Below are positions 1 to 9,018 of a DNA stretch of 64,000 bases, piece after piece. This DNA is from Collinsella sp. (GTDB lineage Bacteria > Actinomycetota > Coriobacteriia > Coriobacteriales > Coriobacteriaceae): positions 1 through 64,000 of the forward strand of contig DXMA01000003.1 in the NCBI GenBank assembly GCA_019414445.1, written 5' to 3'. The notes under the pieces were generated by a model. It was not told where the DNA came from. It did no database searches and worked only from the letters and a program-made list of their open reading frames with translations. Every line of letters starts with the position of its first letter. Positions within the stretch are counted from its first letter, which is position 1. A program made the position numbers and the translations under genes.

Positions 1-91
1 AGGCCCTCGCGGCCTAGTCGCTATTTAGGGCGTCCAAGATTTGGGACGCAGTTCATTTTCACTCTGGTTTTGCATTCCTGGATAGATAGAA
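1..91. other. left-edge non-coding stretch
   Basis: No gene is recognised here. A short hairpin (GCGTCC, seven-base loop, GGGACGC) lies near 31-50 and may end a gene outside the window, but it has no clear T run. Little more can be said. Confidence 0.3.
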
Positions 92-125
92 AAGAAACCG
101 CCTTCTCAAAAGAAAGCGGTTTCTT
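92..125 (-). terminator. intrinsic terminator after rpmB
   Basis: A perfect 10-bp stem (92-101 with 116-125) closes a 14-base loop. Read on the minus strand the stem is followed by a T-rich tail (TTCTATC), so it fits transcription ending downstream of rpmB. Confidence 0.75.
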
Positions 126-191
126 ATAGTTCTATATGAACGCGAGGTCTTTGACCCGGAGAGTCCGAGGTACTTGTTGGTAAGACCTTAT

Positions 192-380
192 TTAGGAGCG
201 CGCAACCTTGCCGGACTTGAGGCAGGTGGAGCAAACGTTCATCTTGCGACGGTGACCATCGACGACGACGTAGACGCGCTGGATGTTGGGGCGGAACTTA
301 CGGTTGGTGACGCGGTGAGAGTGGCTGATGGAGCGACCGGCAACGGGGTGCTTACCGCAAACTTCGCAAACTTTGGACAT
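192..380 (-). CDS. rpmB: 50S ribosomal protein L28
   Basis: Encodes a 62-residue L28 protein of the large ribosomal subunit. The start is the ATG at 380 because AGGAGGG lies a few bases upstream and the product then begins MSKVCEVCGK, as usual for L28; the longer reading to 428 has no such site. Two CxxC pairs (CEVC and CSTC) mark the zinc-binding C+ form. The gene stands alone on the minus strand, divergent from the pyrimidine operon, with a terminator 67 bp downstream and an extended -10 promoter upstream. Confidence 0.95.
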   Translation of the reverse strand: MSKVCEVCGKHPVAGRSISHSHRVTNRKFRPNIQRVYVVVDGHRRKMNVCSTCLKSGKVARS

Positions 381-434
381 AACTGACCCTCCTTGGGCGA
401 CAAACGAACATGTCGCGTTAACAAACAAGCCTGA

Positions 435-443
435 ACTATAGCA
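435..443 (-). promoter_or_regulatory. rpmB promoter, extended -10
   Basis: Read on the minus strand this is TGCTATAGT, an extended -10 element about 55 bp upstream of the rpmB start. TTGCGC at 466-461 is a possible -35, but at 20 bp it is too distant to be convincing. The same nonamer precedes rpsT at 13123. Confidence 0.6.
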
Positions 444-671
444 CAGAAGTCGCTCCCTGTGCGCAATCTACACAGAGATATTCCTCTTTTGGCGATAGCG
501 CCCACGCTACGGCCCTGGACGTAGATCCGATTTGCGTGCAGCAGAGGGGATTATGCCAGCTCGTGCGTGTGTTTTCAAGCTCGTCCCACAAATATATATA
601 GGTTTATGGAGCGCCTGCGCCCGTTTACGGATTGTTCTGTATTTATGCTCGCAATTAAGCTCGAGGTTGGC
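444..671. other. intergenic region between rpmB and the pyr leader
   Basis: No open frame here looks like a protein family. The stretch contains AT-rich patches (near 589-605) and precedes a plausible pyr -10 (TACACT, 672-677). Nothing else is recognised. Confidence 0.4.
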
Positions 672-795
672 TACACTATCCCTTGACCATTAAAGGGGTA
701 CGAGATACCCACATGGAATTACATAGCTGCCAAAGAGCAGCCCTTCCTGTGGGTGTCTGGTCCGCTTTAAGCGGTCGGGCATCTATTTTTTTGAC
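672..795 (+). promoter_or_regulatory. pyr operon leader with transcription attenuator
   Basis: A possible -10 (TACACT, 672-677) is followed by three overlapping foldings. (1) A small hairpin pairs 696-700 with 706-710. (2) A long hairpin pairs 704-718 with 744-757: 14 pairs, one G-U, one bulged T at 714. (3) A terminator pairs 752-759 with 776-783 and 762-767 with 769-774, then has a T run at 786-792. Foldings 1 and 2 share 704-710, and 2 and 3 share 752-757, so each excludes the next, as in PyrR-controlled leaders. The apex of folding 2 holds CCAAAGAG (730-737), one base off the Bacillus PyrR loop core CCNGNGAG, although it lies in the antiterminator rather than the anti-antiterminator. Regulation by PyrR is inferred. 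Confidence 0.65.
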
Positions 796-819
796 TGTGT
801 CAGCAGTCAAGACATGTGA

Positions 820-1416
<597 letters not shown>

Positions 1417-1420
1417 TACC

Positions 1421-2365
1421 GTGGCGTTCAACCATAAGCACCTGATCGACATTACCGAGTACTCCGAAGAGGACATCAAGCTCATCCTCGAGACCGCCAA
1501 GGCGTTCTCTGAGGTCAACGAGCGTGCGATCAAGAAGGTCCCCACGCTCAAGGGCAAGACCATCGTCAACATGTTCAACGAGCCCTCGACGCGCACCCGC
1601 AGCTCCTTCGAGCTCGCCGAGAAGCGCCTTTCGGCCGACAGCCTCAACTTTGGCGGCTCCTCGACCTCCACGGTCAAGGGCGAGAGCCTCGTCGACACCG
1701 TCGAGACCCTCAACGCCTACAAGATTGATTGCATCGTCGTTCGCGATAAGCACGCCGGTGCTCCCTACATCGTCACGCAGAACTCGCCCGCGAGCGTCAT
1801 CTGCGCCGGCGACGGCAAGCACAACCACCCCACGCAGGCCCTGCTCGACCTGTACACCATCTGGGAGCACAAGGGTGACTTCCACGGTCTGAAGGTCGCC
1901 GTCGTCGGCGATATCGCGCACTCCCGCGTGTGCGGCTCGCTGATCCCCGCACTTAAGATCATGGGCTGCGAGACCTACGCCGTCGCCCCCGGCACGCTGC
2001 TGCCGCCGGCGCCCGAGGTCCTGGGCTGCGACCACGTGACGAGCGACCTCGATTCCGTCCTGCCCGAGCTGGACGTCGTCTACATGTTGCGCGTGCAGCA
2101 GGAGCGCCTCGAGGGCGCACCGTTCCCCACGATTCGCGAGTACCACAAGCTTTTCGGTCTGACCAAGGACCGCGAGAAGCTCATGAAGCCCGATGCGATT
2201 ATCTGCCACCCGGGCCCCATCAACCGCGGCGTTGAGTTCGACTCCTATATGGCCGACCACCCGCAACGCTCCGTCATCCTGGAGCAGGTCTACGCCGGTA
2301 TCTGCGTGCGTATGGCTATCCTGTATCTGCTGCTTGGAGGTGCCGATAATGGCCTTGCTTCTTAA
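1421..2365 (+). CDS. pyrB: aspartate carbamoyltransferase catalytic subunit
   Basis: Condenses carbamoyl phosphate and aspartate to carbamoyl aspartate, the first committed step of UMP synthesis. The carbamoyl phosphate signature STRTRSSFELAEKRL and the downstream HPTQALLDLYTI motif are present. I take GTG at 1421 as the start because GGGAGGT lies about eight bases upstream; GTG at 1409 overlaps pyrR and has no spaced ribosome site. At about 314 residues the length is normal. The 3' end overlaps pyrC by 17 bp. No regulatory-subunit gene (pyrI) is adjacent. Confidence 0.93.
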   Translation: MAFNHKHLIDITEYSEEDIKLILETAKAFSEVNERAIKKVPTLKGKTIVNMFNEPSTRTRSSFELAEKRLSADSLNFGGSSTSTVKGESLVDTVETLNAYKIDCIVVRDKHAGAPYIVTQNSPASVICAGDGKHNHPTQALLDLYTIWEHKGDFHGLKVAVVGDIAHSRVCGSLIPALKIMGCETYAVAPGTLLPPAPEVLGCDHVTSDLDSVLPELDVVYMLRVQQERLEGAPFPTIREYHKLFGLTKDREKLMKPDAIICHPGPINRGVEFDSYMADHPQRSVILEQVYAGICVRMAILYLLLGGADNGLAS

Positions 2366-3638
2366 GAATGCCCACGTCGTCGATCCGTCCGTCGAGCTTG
2401 ACGGTGTCGTCGACGTCCTGATCGACGGTGACAAGATCGCCGAGGTCGGCGAGAACCTCGCCGCCGAGGGAGCCGAGGTCCGCGACCTTTCCGGCAAGTA
2501 TCTCGTCCCCGGCCTGGTGGATATGCACGTGCATCTGCGCGAGCCTGGCTACGAGGTCAAAGAGGACATCGAGAGCGGCACCCGCGCTGCTGCCAAGGGC
2601 GGCTTCACCGGCGTGTGCGCCATGCCCAACACCGATCCCGTCACCGATAACGGCACCGTCGTGGAGTTCGTCAAGTCCCGCGCTGCCGAGGTCGGCCACT
2701 GCCGCGTCTATCCGTCGGGCGCCATGACCCGCGGTCTTAAGGGCGAGGCCATGTCCGAGATGGGCGATATGGTCGCCCACGGCGCCGTCGCCTTCACCGA
2801 CGATGGTCGCGGCGTGCAGGGCGCGGGCATGCTCCGTCGCTGCATGGACTACGGCAAGATGTTCGGCAAGGTCTTTATGAGCCACTGCCAGGACGAGGAT
2901 CTGGTCGGCCACGGCCAGATCAACGAGGGCGAGGTCTCGACCCGTCTGGCCCTCGAGGGTTGGCCGGCCGCCGGCGAGGAGCTTCAGATTGCCCGCGACA
3001 TCGAGATTGCCAAGCTGACCGGTGCCAAGCTGCACATCCAGCACATCTCCACCGCTCATGGCCTGGAACTCGTGCGTGCCGGTAAGGCTGCCGGTGTCCA
3101 GGTGACCTGCGAGGCCACCCCGCACCACATGTTCCTGACCGAGAACGACCTGGACGAGACCTACAACACCTCGCTCAAGGTCAATCCGCCGCTGCGCACC
3201 GACGAGGATGCCGAGGCCATCCGTCAGGGTGTCATCGACGGTACCGTCGACGCTATCGTTACCGACCACGCTCCCCACACCCCGTGGGAGAAGGCCCGCG
3301 AGTTCGAGCTCGCGCCCTTTGGAATGATTGGCCTCGAGACTTCGCTGTCGCTCGTGCTCACTGAGCTGGTCAACACGGGCAAGATGAGCGTGAGCCGCAT
3401 GGTCGAGCTTATGGCCATCAAGCCGCGTGAGATTCTGGGCCTCGATCAGGTTCAGGTCAAGGCGGGCTCTGTCGCCGACCTGACCGTGTTCGACCCCTCC
3501 GCAACCTGGACGGTTGGCGAGGACGGTTACGAGTCGCGCGCCGAGAACTCCGGTTTTGCCGGCCGCACGCTCACCGGTCGTGCCACCGATGCATTTGTCG
3601 GTGGCAAGCAGACGCTCGCCGACGGCTGCATCTGCTAG
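2349..3638 (+). CDS. pyrC: dihydroorotase
   Basis: A 429-residue class I dihydroorotase, converting carbamoyl aspartate to dihydroorotate with a metal centre. The metal-binding DMHVHLREPG lies near residue 58, and HIQHIS and TDHAPHT supply later ligands. TGGAGG sits eight bases before ATG 2349, inside the end of pyrB, so translation is probably coupled. It is followed by a hairpin at 3659-3683 and a 92-bp gap before pyrK. Confidence 0.94.
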   Translation: MALLLKNAHVVDPSVELDGVVDVLIDGDKIAEVGENLAAEGAEVRDLSGKYLVPGLVDMHVHLREPGYEVKEDIESGTRAAAKGGFTGVCAMPNTDPVTDNGTVVEFVKSRAAEVGHCRVYPSGAMTRGLKGEAMSEMGDMVAHGAVAFTDDGRGVQGAGMLRRCMDYGKMFGKVFMSHCQDEDLVGHGQINEGEVSTRLALEGWPAAGEELQIARDIEIAKLTGAKLHIQHISTAHGLELVRAGKAAGVQVTCEATPHHMFLTENDLDETYNTSLKVNPPLRTDEDAEAIRQGVIDGTVDAIVTDHAPHTPWEKAREFELAPFGMIGLETSLSLVLTELVNTGKMSVSRMVELMAIKPREILGLDQVQVKAGSVADLTVFDPSATWTVGEDGYESRAENSGFAGRTLTGRATDAFVGGKQTLADGCIC

Positions 3639-3658
3639 CATAGCCTTATCGCTTTTGT

Positions 3659-3688
3659 GCGCGGCGTCCTTGCGGTGCCGCGCTTTCT
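3659..3688 (+). terminator. hairpin between pyrC and pyrK
   Basis: GCGCGGC (3659-3665) pairs perfectly with GCCGCGC (3677-3683) and is followed by TTTCT. The tail is short, so partial termination or mRNA processing inside the pyr operon is as likely as full termination. Confidence 0.45.
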
Positions 3689-3730
3689 GTTCGTTTAGAC
3701 CATGCAACCGCATGGGGGATTGGAGCGTCT

Positions 3731-4522
3731 ATGCCCACACCTTCCACTGCACGCATGCACGACTTCGAGGTCGTCTCGAACCGGGAGATCGCCGACGGCA
3801 TCTTCTCGCTCGTAATCTCGGCCCCCAAGCTTGCAAGTGCGCTCAAGCCCGGTCAGTTTGTGAACATCGCCGTCCCCGGCGATGCGTCTTCTCTGCTTCG
3901 TGTGCCCTTGAGTTTCTACCGCGCCGACGCCGAGGCCGGCACCGTCGAGCTGTGGTACGCCGTCGTGGGCGACGATACCCGCCGTTTGTCCCAGATGGGC
4001 CCTGGCTCCACCTCTAACCTGTTGGGCCCCGGTGGCCGTGGCTGGATGGTACCCGAGGGCACCAGGAAGGCACTGCTCGTCGCCGGTGGCATCGGCGTTC
4101 CGCCTGTGCTGTGTCTTGCCGGCATGCTTGCCGAGCAGGGTGTTGATGTGGACGTGTGCCTGGGCTTTGGCACCGCTTCCAAAGTCGTGGGTGTCGATGA
4201 GTTCCGTGCGCTGGGCGCCACGGTTAACGTGTGCACCGACGACGGTTCGCTCGGCACGCACGGTTTTTGCACCGATCCGGCAGCCGAGCTGCTTGGAGAG
4301 GGCGGCTACGACTACGTCGCCAGCTGCGGCCCCGCCGTCATGATGAAGAAGGTCGCCGCCGCTGCCGCCGAGGCCGGTGTGTACTGCGAGGTGTCGCTCG
4401 AGCGCATGATGAGCTGTGGCTTTGGCGCCTGCAACACCTGCAATGTCGAGACGGTCGACGGTATGAAGGGTGCTTGTATGTGCGGCCCCGTGTTCGATGC
4501 TTCCAAGGTGGTGGTCTTCTAG
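3731..4522 (+). CDS. pyrK: dihydroorotate dehydrogenase electron-transfer subunit
   Basis: Encodes a 263-residue iron-sulfur flavoprotein that, with PyrD, passes electrons from dihydroorotate to NAD. The N-terminal half is a ferredoxin-reductase-like FAD-binding domain. The nucleotide-binding half contains LLVAGGIGVPP. The C-terminus carries the [2Fe-2S] cysteines in SCGFGACNTC plus a further Cys-x-Cys (CMCG). Its presence means the neighbouring PyrD is the class 1B, NAD-linked enzyme. Stop and pyrD start overlap by one base. Confidence 0.92.
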   Translation: MPTPSTARMHDFEVVSNREIADGIFSLVISAPKLASALKPGQFVNIAVPGDASSLLRVPLSFYRADAEAGTVELWYAVVGDDTRRLSQMGPGSTSNLLGPGGRGWMVPEGTRKALLVAGGIGVPPVLCLAGMLAEQGVDVDVCLGFGTASKVVGVDEFRALGATVNVCTDDGSLGTHGFCTDPAAELLGEGGYDYVASCGPAVMMKKVAAAAAEAGVYCEVSLERMMSCGFGACNTCNVETVDGMKGACMCGPVFDASKVVVF

Positions 4523-5445
4523 TGGGTACCGTGAACATGGCCGTCGATTTCGGCGGCGTCAAGATGCAGAACCCCATTAACACCGCAGCCGGTACCTTTG
4601 GCTACGGTTGGCAGTTCCAGAACTTCTTTGATGTTTCCCAGCTGGGCGCCATCACCACCAAGGGTTGCGCTGCCGAGCCCTGGCCAGGCAATCCCGCGCC
4701 CCGCATGGCCGAGATTCCCGGCGGTATGATCAACTCCGTGGGCCTTCAGAACCCCGGCGTGGCCGCCTTTGCCCGCGAGTCCGGTCCGTGGCTCGAACAG
4801 CTGTCCAAGGACGGCTGCCAGGTCATCTGTCAGGTTGCCGGTCACTCCGTTGACGAGTTTGTCCGCGCACTCGAGATGTATGTCGAGCTGTGCCCCTGGG
4901 CTGCCGGCTACGAGATCAACGTGAGCTGCCCTAATATCGCCGCCGGCGGTGCCGCCATGGGCTCCACGCCCGAGGGCGCCTCTTCCGTTATGGCTGCCTG
5001 CCGCAAGGTGACCGATAAGCCGCTGTTCGTGAAGATGGCGCCGGTCAACGTCGCCGAGATCGCCAAGGCCCTCGAGGCTGCCGGCGCCGACGGCCTTTCG
5101 GTCATCAACTCCATCCAGGGCATGGCCATCGACGTCCATACCCGCAAGTCCCGCGTGGCCAAGCCCAAGGGCGGCCTTTCGGGCCCGCTGTGCCACCACA
5201 TCGCCGTGCGCATGGTCTGGGAGGTTGCCCAGGCCGTCGATATCCCCATCAACGGTGTCGGCGGTGTCATGACTGGCGAGGATGCGGCTGAGTTTATCCT
5301 GGCCGGCGCCACCTGCGTGTCGGTCGGCATGGCCAACTTCGTCGATCCGTGCGCTTCGCTTAAGATCGCGCATGAGCTCGAGGCCTGGGCCGAGTCCCAG
5401 GGCGTAAAGGACATCAACGAGCTGGTGGGTGCTTTCGAATGCTAG
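4522..5445 (+). CDS. pyrD: dihydroorotate dehydrogenase B, catalytic subunit
   Basis: FMN-dependent oxidation of dihydroorotate to orotate, with PyrK as partner. The family pattern NPINTAAGTFGYG lies near the N-terminus, and the active-site region ENVSCPN-like NVSCPNI is present with cysteine in the class 1B position. The start is uncertain: GTG 4522 overlaps the pyrK stop, while ATG 4537 would begin MAVDFGG; a longer upstream frame is only the shadow of pyrK. The 3' end overlaps pyrF by seven bases. Length about 307 residues, normal. Confidence 0.92.
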   Translation: MGTVNMAVDFGGVKMQNPINTAAGTFGYGWQFQNFFDVSQLGAITTKGCAAEPWPGNPAPRMAEIPGGMINSVGLQNPGVAAFARESGPWLEQLSKDGCQVICQVAGHSVDEFVRALEMYVELCPWAAGYEINVSCPNIAAGGAAMGSTPEGASSVMAACRKVTDKPLFVKMAPVNVAEIAKALEAAGADGLSVINSIQGMAIDVHTRKSRVAKPKGGLSGPLCHHIAVRMVWEVAQAVDIPINGVGGVMTGEDAAEFILAGATCVSVGMANFVDPCASLKIAHELEAWAESQGVKDINELVGAFEC

Positions 5446-6155
5446 AGAATGATGCCCGCGACCGTGTTATCGTCGCCCTCGACTGCGACCGTGAGCGCGC
5501 GCTCGAGCTCGCCCACGAGCTTTCGGGCCATGCCGCCTGGCTCAAGGTCGGCATGACGCTCTATTACGCTGAGGGTCCCCAGATCGTCAAGACCTTTAAG
5601 GACCTTGGCTTTAAGGTCTTCCTCGACCTTAAGTTCCATGACATTCCGCATCAGGTGCGCGGCGCTGCCCGCTCGGCCTCGCTTGCCGGTGCCGACCTGC
5701 TTTCGGTCCACGGCCTGGGCTCGGGTGCTATGCTCGCTGCCTGCCGCGAGGGTGCCGAGGAGGCGCGTGAGGACCGCGCCAAGCTCGTCGCCATCACCGT
5801 GCTCACGAGCATGAATCAGGATGCCTTGAGCGAGATCGGCGTCGAGTCTCCCGTGGCCGAGGAGGCCGCCCGCTTGGCAAAGCTTGCTCAGGCCAATGGC
5901 ATCGATGGCATCGTGTGCTCACCGATGGAGGCTCACGACATGCGTGAGCTGCTGGGTCCTGATGCCCTGATCGTGACTCCGGGTGTGCGTCCGGTGGGTG
6001 CCGCCCTTGGTGACCAGTCCCGCGTGGCGACGCCTTCCCAGGCTATCGAGCGTGGCGCAAGCCACATTGTGGTGGGCCGTCCCATCACCGGTGCCGACGA
6101 TCCGGTTGCCGCCTTTGACGCCATCGTCGCCGAGCTGGTCGAAAACGTCGCGTAA
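5439..6155 (+). CDS. pyrF: orotidine 5'-phosphate decarboxylase
   Basis: Last step of UMP synthesis, decarboxylating OMP. This 238-residue TIM barrel carries the catalytic motif DLKFHDIPHQV near residue 63, and the C-terminal phosphate-binding GRPIT near residue 211. ATG 5439 lies within the end of pyrD. It closes the operon; pyrE and carAB are not in this window and must lie elsewhere if the pathway is complete. Confidence 0.94.
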   Translation: MLENDARDRVIVALDCDRERALELAHELSGHAAWLKVGMTLYYAEGPQIVKTFKDLGFKVFLDLKFHDIPHQVRGAARSASLAGADLLSVHGLGSGAMLAACREGAEEAREDRAKLVAITVLTSMNQDALSEIGVESPVAEEAARLAKLAQANGIDGIVCSPMEAHDMRELLGPDALIVTPGVRPVGAALGDQSRVATPSQAIERGASHIVVGRPITGADDPVAAFDAIVAELVENVA

Positions 6156-6200
6156 AAGATTCCCCTAAGTCACCACTTTTGGGTCTCATTAGCACAAAAT

Positions 6201-6258
6201 AGCCCCTGTGCCTGCGTAAACTTTCCCATCCTTTGTGTGGAATCGCAGGTCAGGGGCT
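6201..6258. terminator. long inverted repeat after pyrF
   Basis: AGCCCCTG (6201-6208) pairs with CAGGGGCT (6251-6258), and CCTGCG (6211-6216) with CGCAGG (6244-6249). The structure follows the last pyr gene, but there is no T run, so termination is inferred from position only. Confidence 0.4.
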
Positions 6259-6341
6259 TAACTTTGGGCGCAGTATATTGCACTTTTTGCGGGTATCGTC
6301 TAACCTATGGAGCCGCGATTAGGCATTTTGTACGTTCTACG

Positions 6342-6350
6342 TGCTAAAAT
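6342..6350 (+). promoter_or_regulatory. mihF promoter, extended -10
   Basis: TGCTAAAAT is an extended -10 element about 45 bp before the mihF start. No good -35 hexamer is visible, as is usual for extended -10 promoters. Confidence 0.5.
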
Positions 6351-6394
6351 GCCAATTATTGAATCAGATATAACCCAACTATTTGGAGGTACGA

Positions 6395-6703
6395 ATGGCA
6401 CTCCCTCAGCTTACCGACGAGCAGCGCAAGCAGGCTCTTGAGAAGGCTGCTGCCGCACGTCACGCCCGCGCTGAGCTTCGCGAGCAGATCAAGAAGGGCG
6501 AGAAGTCCCTCGAGTCCGTGCTCAACTCCGATGACCCCATCGCTTCCCGCATGAAGGTTTCCACCCTCATCGAGTCTCTCCCCGGTTATGGCAAGGCCAA
6601 GGCCGCCAAGATCATGGAGGAGCTCGGTATCTCCGCTACTCGTCGCGTCCAGGGCCTCGGCGTCCGTCAGCGCGAGCAGCTCCTCGAGCAGCTGACCAAA
6701 TAA
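6395..6703 (+). CDS. mihF: actinobacterial-type integration host factor (mIHF)
   Basis: A 102-residue DNA-binding nucleoid protein of the mIHF family, unrelated to the enterobacterial IHF alpha/beta fold. The C-terminal half (SLPGYGKAKAAKIMEELGI) matches the helix-two-turn-helix part of the family and the N-terminal half is a charged helix. ATG 6395 has GGAGGT four bases upstream, which rules out the longer reading from 6383. It directly precedes gmk and rpoZ, the order usual in actinobacteria. Confidence 0.85.
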   Translation: MALPQLTDEQRKQALEKAAAARHARAELREQIKKGEKSLESVLNSDDPIASRMKVSTLIESLPGYGKAKAAKIMEELGISATRRVQGLGVRQREQLLEQLTK

Positions 6704-7273
6704 GTGAGCGCTCAGGATTCCAAGCTCTTTGTGATTTCTGGACCGTCAGGCGCAGGCAAGGGTACGCTCGTCACTCGTGTGCGCGAGCGCCGCTCGAACC
6801 TGGGTCTGACGGTTTCGGCTACCACGCGAGCACCACGCAAAGGTGAGGTCGACGGCGTCAACTACTTTTTTCTGACGCGCGAGGAGTTCGACCGCCGCGT
6901 GGCAAACGGTGAGTTTGTTGAGTGGGCAGAGGTCCACGGTAACTGCTACGGCACGTTGGTGAGCGAGGTCACATCCAAGCTCGCCTCGGGCTCGTCTCTG
7001 ATTTTGGAGATCGATGTCCAGGGCGCCCTGCAGGTGAAGGAGCGTTTCCCCGAGGCCGTGCTGATCTTTATCAAGCCGCCTTCGCTTGAGGTGCTCCGCG
7101 AGCGTCTAGTCGGTCGCGGTACCGAGACGCCCGAGACGATTGAGCTGCGTATGGCAAACGCCGCCGATGAGCTTGCCCTTGCCGACCGCTACGACGACGT
7201 CGTGGTGAATGACGATCTCGACCGCGCGACCGATGAGCTCGTTCGCGTTCTCGATATGCATGAAAGGATCTGA
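6704..7273 (+). CDS. gmk: guanylate kinase
   Basis: Phosphorylates GMP to GDP with ATP. The P-loop SGPSGAGKGTLV is at residues 12-23, followed by the GMP-binding region (TTRAPRKGEVDGVNY). GTG 6704 follows the mihF stop with no gap, so its translation is probably coupled. The 189-residue length is typical. Confidence 0.94.
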   Translation: MSAQDSKLFVISGPSGAGKGTLVTRVRERRSNLGLTVSATTRAPRKGEVDGVNYFFLTREEFDRRVANGEFVEWAEVHGNCYGTLVSEVTSKLASGSSLILEIDVQGALQVKERFPEAVLIFIKPPSLEVLRERLVGRGTETPETIELRMANAADELALADRYDDVVVNDDLDRATDELVRVLDMHERI

Positions 7274-7278
7274 GGTCC

Positions 7279-7560
7279 GTGTCCGTTGTAAAGCCTTGCA
7301 TTGACGATCTTCTGGAGAAGACCGATCACAACCGCTTCCTGCTCGCTTCGCTTGCCTCCAAGCGCGCCTGCGACATCAATAGCATGCTGCGTGGCCAGCA
7401 CAACCGCGTGCTTGCCGTCCAGGATGTCGATGACATCACCATCGGGCTTTCCGGTGCCGATACCATCTCGATGGCTATGGACGAGATTGTCGACGGTGAC
7501 ATCTCTTACGACGAGGCCCGTTACGAGAAGGCGCTCGGCCACAAGGTTGCTGAAGCCTAA
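7279..7560 (+). CDS. rpoZ: RNA polymerase omega subunit
   Basis: A 93-residue omega subunit that helps assemble RNA polymerase around beta-prime. The family pattern lies near the N-terminus (KTDHNRFLLASLASKRACDI). Start is GTG at 7279, five bases after gmk. gmk-rpoZ pairing is widespread and supports the call. It abuts thiI directly. Confidence 0.9.
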   Translation: MSVVKPCIDDLLEKTDHNRFLLASLASKRACDINSMLRGQHNRVLAVQDVDDITIGLSGADTISMAMDEIVDGDISYDEARYEKALGHKVAEA

Positions 7561-8805
7561 ATGGCGGCTCGCGTCTGCCTAGTCCACTATCACGAGGTTG
7601 GGCTGAAGGGCAAGAACCGCGCACATTTTGAGCATATCCTCATGGATAACATCAAGGCGGCCTTGGCCGCCTTTTCCGTGAATGCCGTGTCTCGAATTTC
7701 CGGTTATATCCTCGTGACCTTTAACGAACATCAGGCCGACGAGGCGGCGCGTGTCATTCGCACCGTTCCCGGCGTTGCCCGTGTGTCTTTGGCGTATCAC
7801 ACCAACCGCGACCCGCAGGAGTACTGCGCCGCCGCCGTGAAGGCGCTGCGCGAGTTTGGTTCCTTCGATTCGTTTAAGGTGCACGCCAAGCGCTCCAATA
7901 CTGACTATGAGCTCACCTCGATCGATATCAATCGTCAGGTGGGCGAGGTACTGTGTGAGGCCTTCCCCGATAAAAAGGTCCAGATGCACGACCCCGATGC
8001 AATGGTGCACGTACTGGTGGTCCAGGGTAGCGTTTACGTGTACGCACGCTCCGAGCGCGGCGTGGGCGGTCTGCCGGTGGGTTCTGCCGGCAAGGTCGTG
8101 ACGCTGCTGTCCTCGGGTATCGATTCTCCGGTGGCGACCTGGATGCTCGCGCGCCGCGGCGCGGTTTGCGTGCCGGTGCATTTCTCCGGTCGTCCGCAGA
8201 CGCCCGATACGAGCGAGTATTTGGTGCAGGATATCATCCGTGCGCTTGAGCCGGGTGTCCAGATCGGCCGCCTGTACGTGGTGCCGTTTGGCGACTGCCA
8301 GCGTGAGATTTCGGTCACCTGTCCCAGCAACCTGCGCGTGATCATGTATCGCCGCATTATGTATTCGGTTGCTGAGCGCATTGCACACATCGAGGGTGCC
8401 AAGGCCATCGTTACGGGCGAATCGCTTGGACAGGTTGCCTCCCAGACGCTCGAGAACATCATGGCCGTCAACGAGGCCGTCAGGATCCCCGTGTTCCGTC
8501 CGTTGATCGGTTCGGACAAGCAGGAGATTATTGCGCGCGCTCAGGAAATCGGCACGTTCGATATTTCCACCGAGGCGGCGCCCGACTGCTGCACGCTGTT
8601 TATGCCGCGTCGTCCCGAGACGCACGCCAAACTCGATGCCGTGCACGAGGCCTGGGAGCTGTTCGACCACGAGGAGATGATTGAGCGCCTGCTCAAGCAG
8701 ACCGAGTACATCGACTTCGAGAGCAACACATATAAGGCCCCTAAGACCTTAAAACGCAAACATTCGGAGCTTGCTCCGCGTGAGATTTACCAAGATCACG
8801 AGTAA
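7561..8805 (+). CDS. thiI: tRNA 4-thiouridine synthetase ThiI
   Basis: Adenylates tRNA uridine 8 for sulfur insertion and may take part in thiazole synthesis. An N-terminal THUMP RNA-binding region is followed by the PP-loop ATPase motif SSGIDSPVATWML near residue 183. There is no C-terminal rhodanese domain, as in most Gram-positive ThiI proteins; DCCTLFMPRRP lies near residue 342. The 414-residue gene starts right after the rpoZ stop and ends at a strong terminator. Confidence 0.92.
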   Translation: MAARVCLVHYHEVGLKGKNRAHFEHILMDNIKAALAAFSVNAVSRISGYILVTFNEHQADEAARVIRTVPGVARVSLAYHTNRDPQEYCAAAVKALREFGSFDSFKVHAKRSNTDYELTSIDINRQVGEVLCEAFPDKKVQMHDPDAMVHVLVVQGSVYVYARSERGVGGLPVGSAGKVVTLLSSGIDSPVATWMLARRGAVCVPVHFSGRPQTPDTSEYLVQDIIRALEPGVQIGRLYVVPFGDCQREISVTCPSNLRVIMYRRIMYSVAERIAHIEGAKAIVTGESLGQVASQTLENIMAVNEAVRIPVFRPLIGSDKQEIIARAQEIGTFDISTEAAPDCCTLFMPRRPETHAKLDAVHEAWELFDHEEMIERLLKQTEYIDFESNTYKAPKTLKRKHSELAPREIYQDHE

Positions 8806-8815
8806 ATTTGTGTAT

Positions 8816-8848
8816 AGACCGACGATGCGCCTGTATCGTCGGTCTTTT
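8816..8848 (+). terminator. intrinsic terminator after thiI
   Basis: A perfect 11-bp stem (8816-8826 with 8835-8845), eight-base loop and TTTT tail. It closes the mihF-gmk-rpoZ-thiI unit. Confidence 0.85.
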
Positions 8849-9018
8849 GGTATCTGGGCAAATGATGCCAAGATGTTCATTCGCTGACGTGTGTCTGAAT
8901 AAATGGACATTTTTTCGCAAGGTTTAGGTCAGCTTTTGGTTTGACCGCGAAAACTGGTGTGGACGTGCGGAAGCTGCGGCGTTCGTTTCCTGACACGATG
9001 GTGTTGGGAGGTTTTGCT

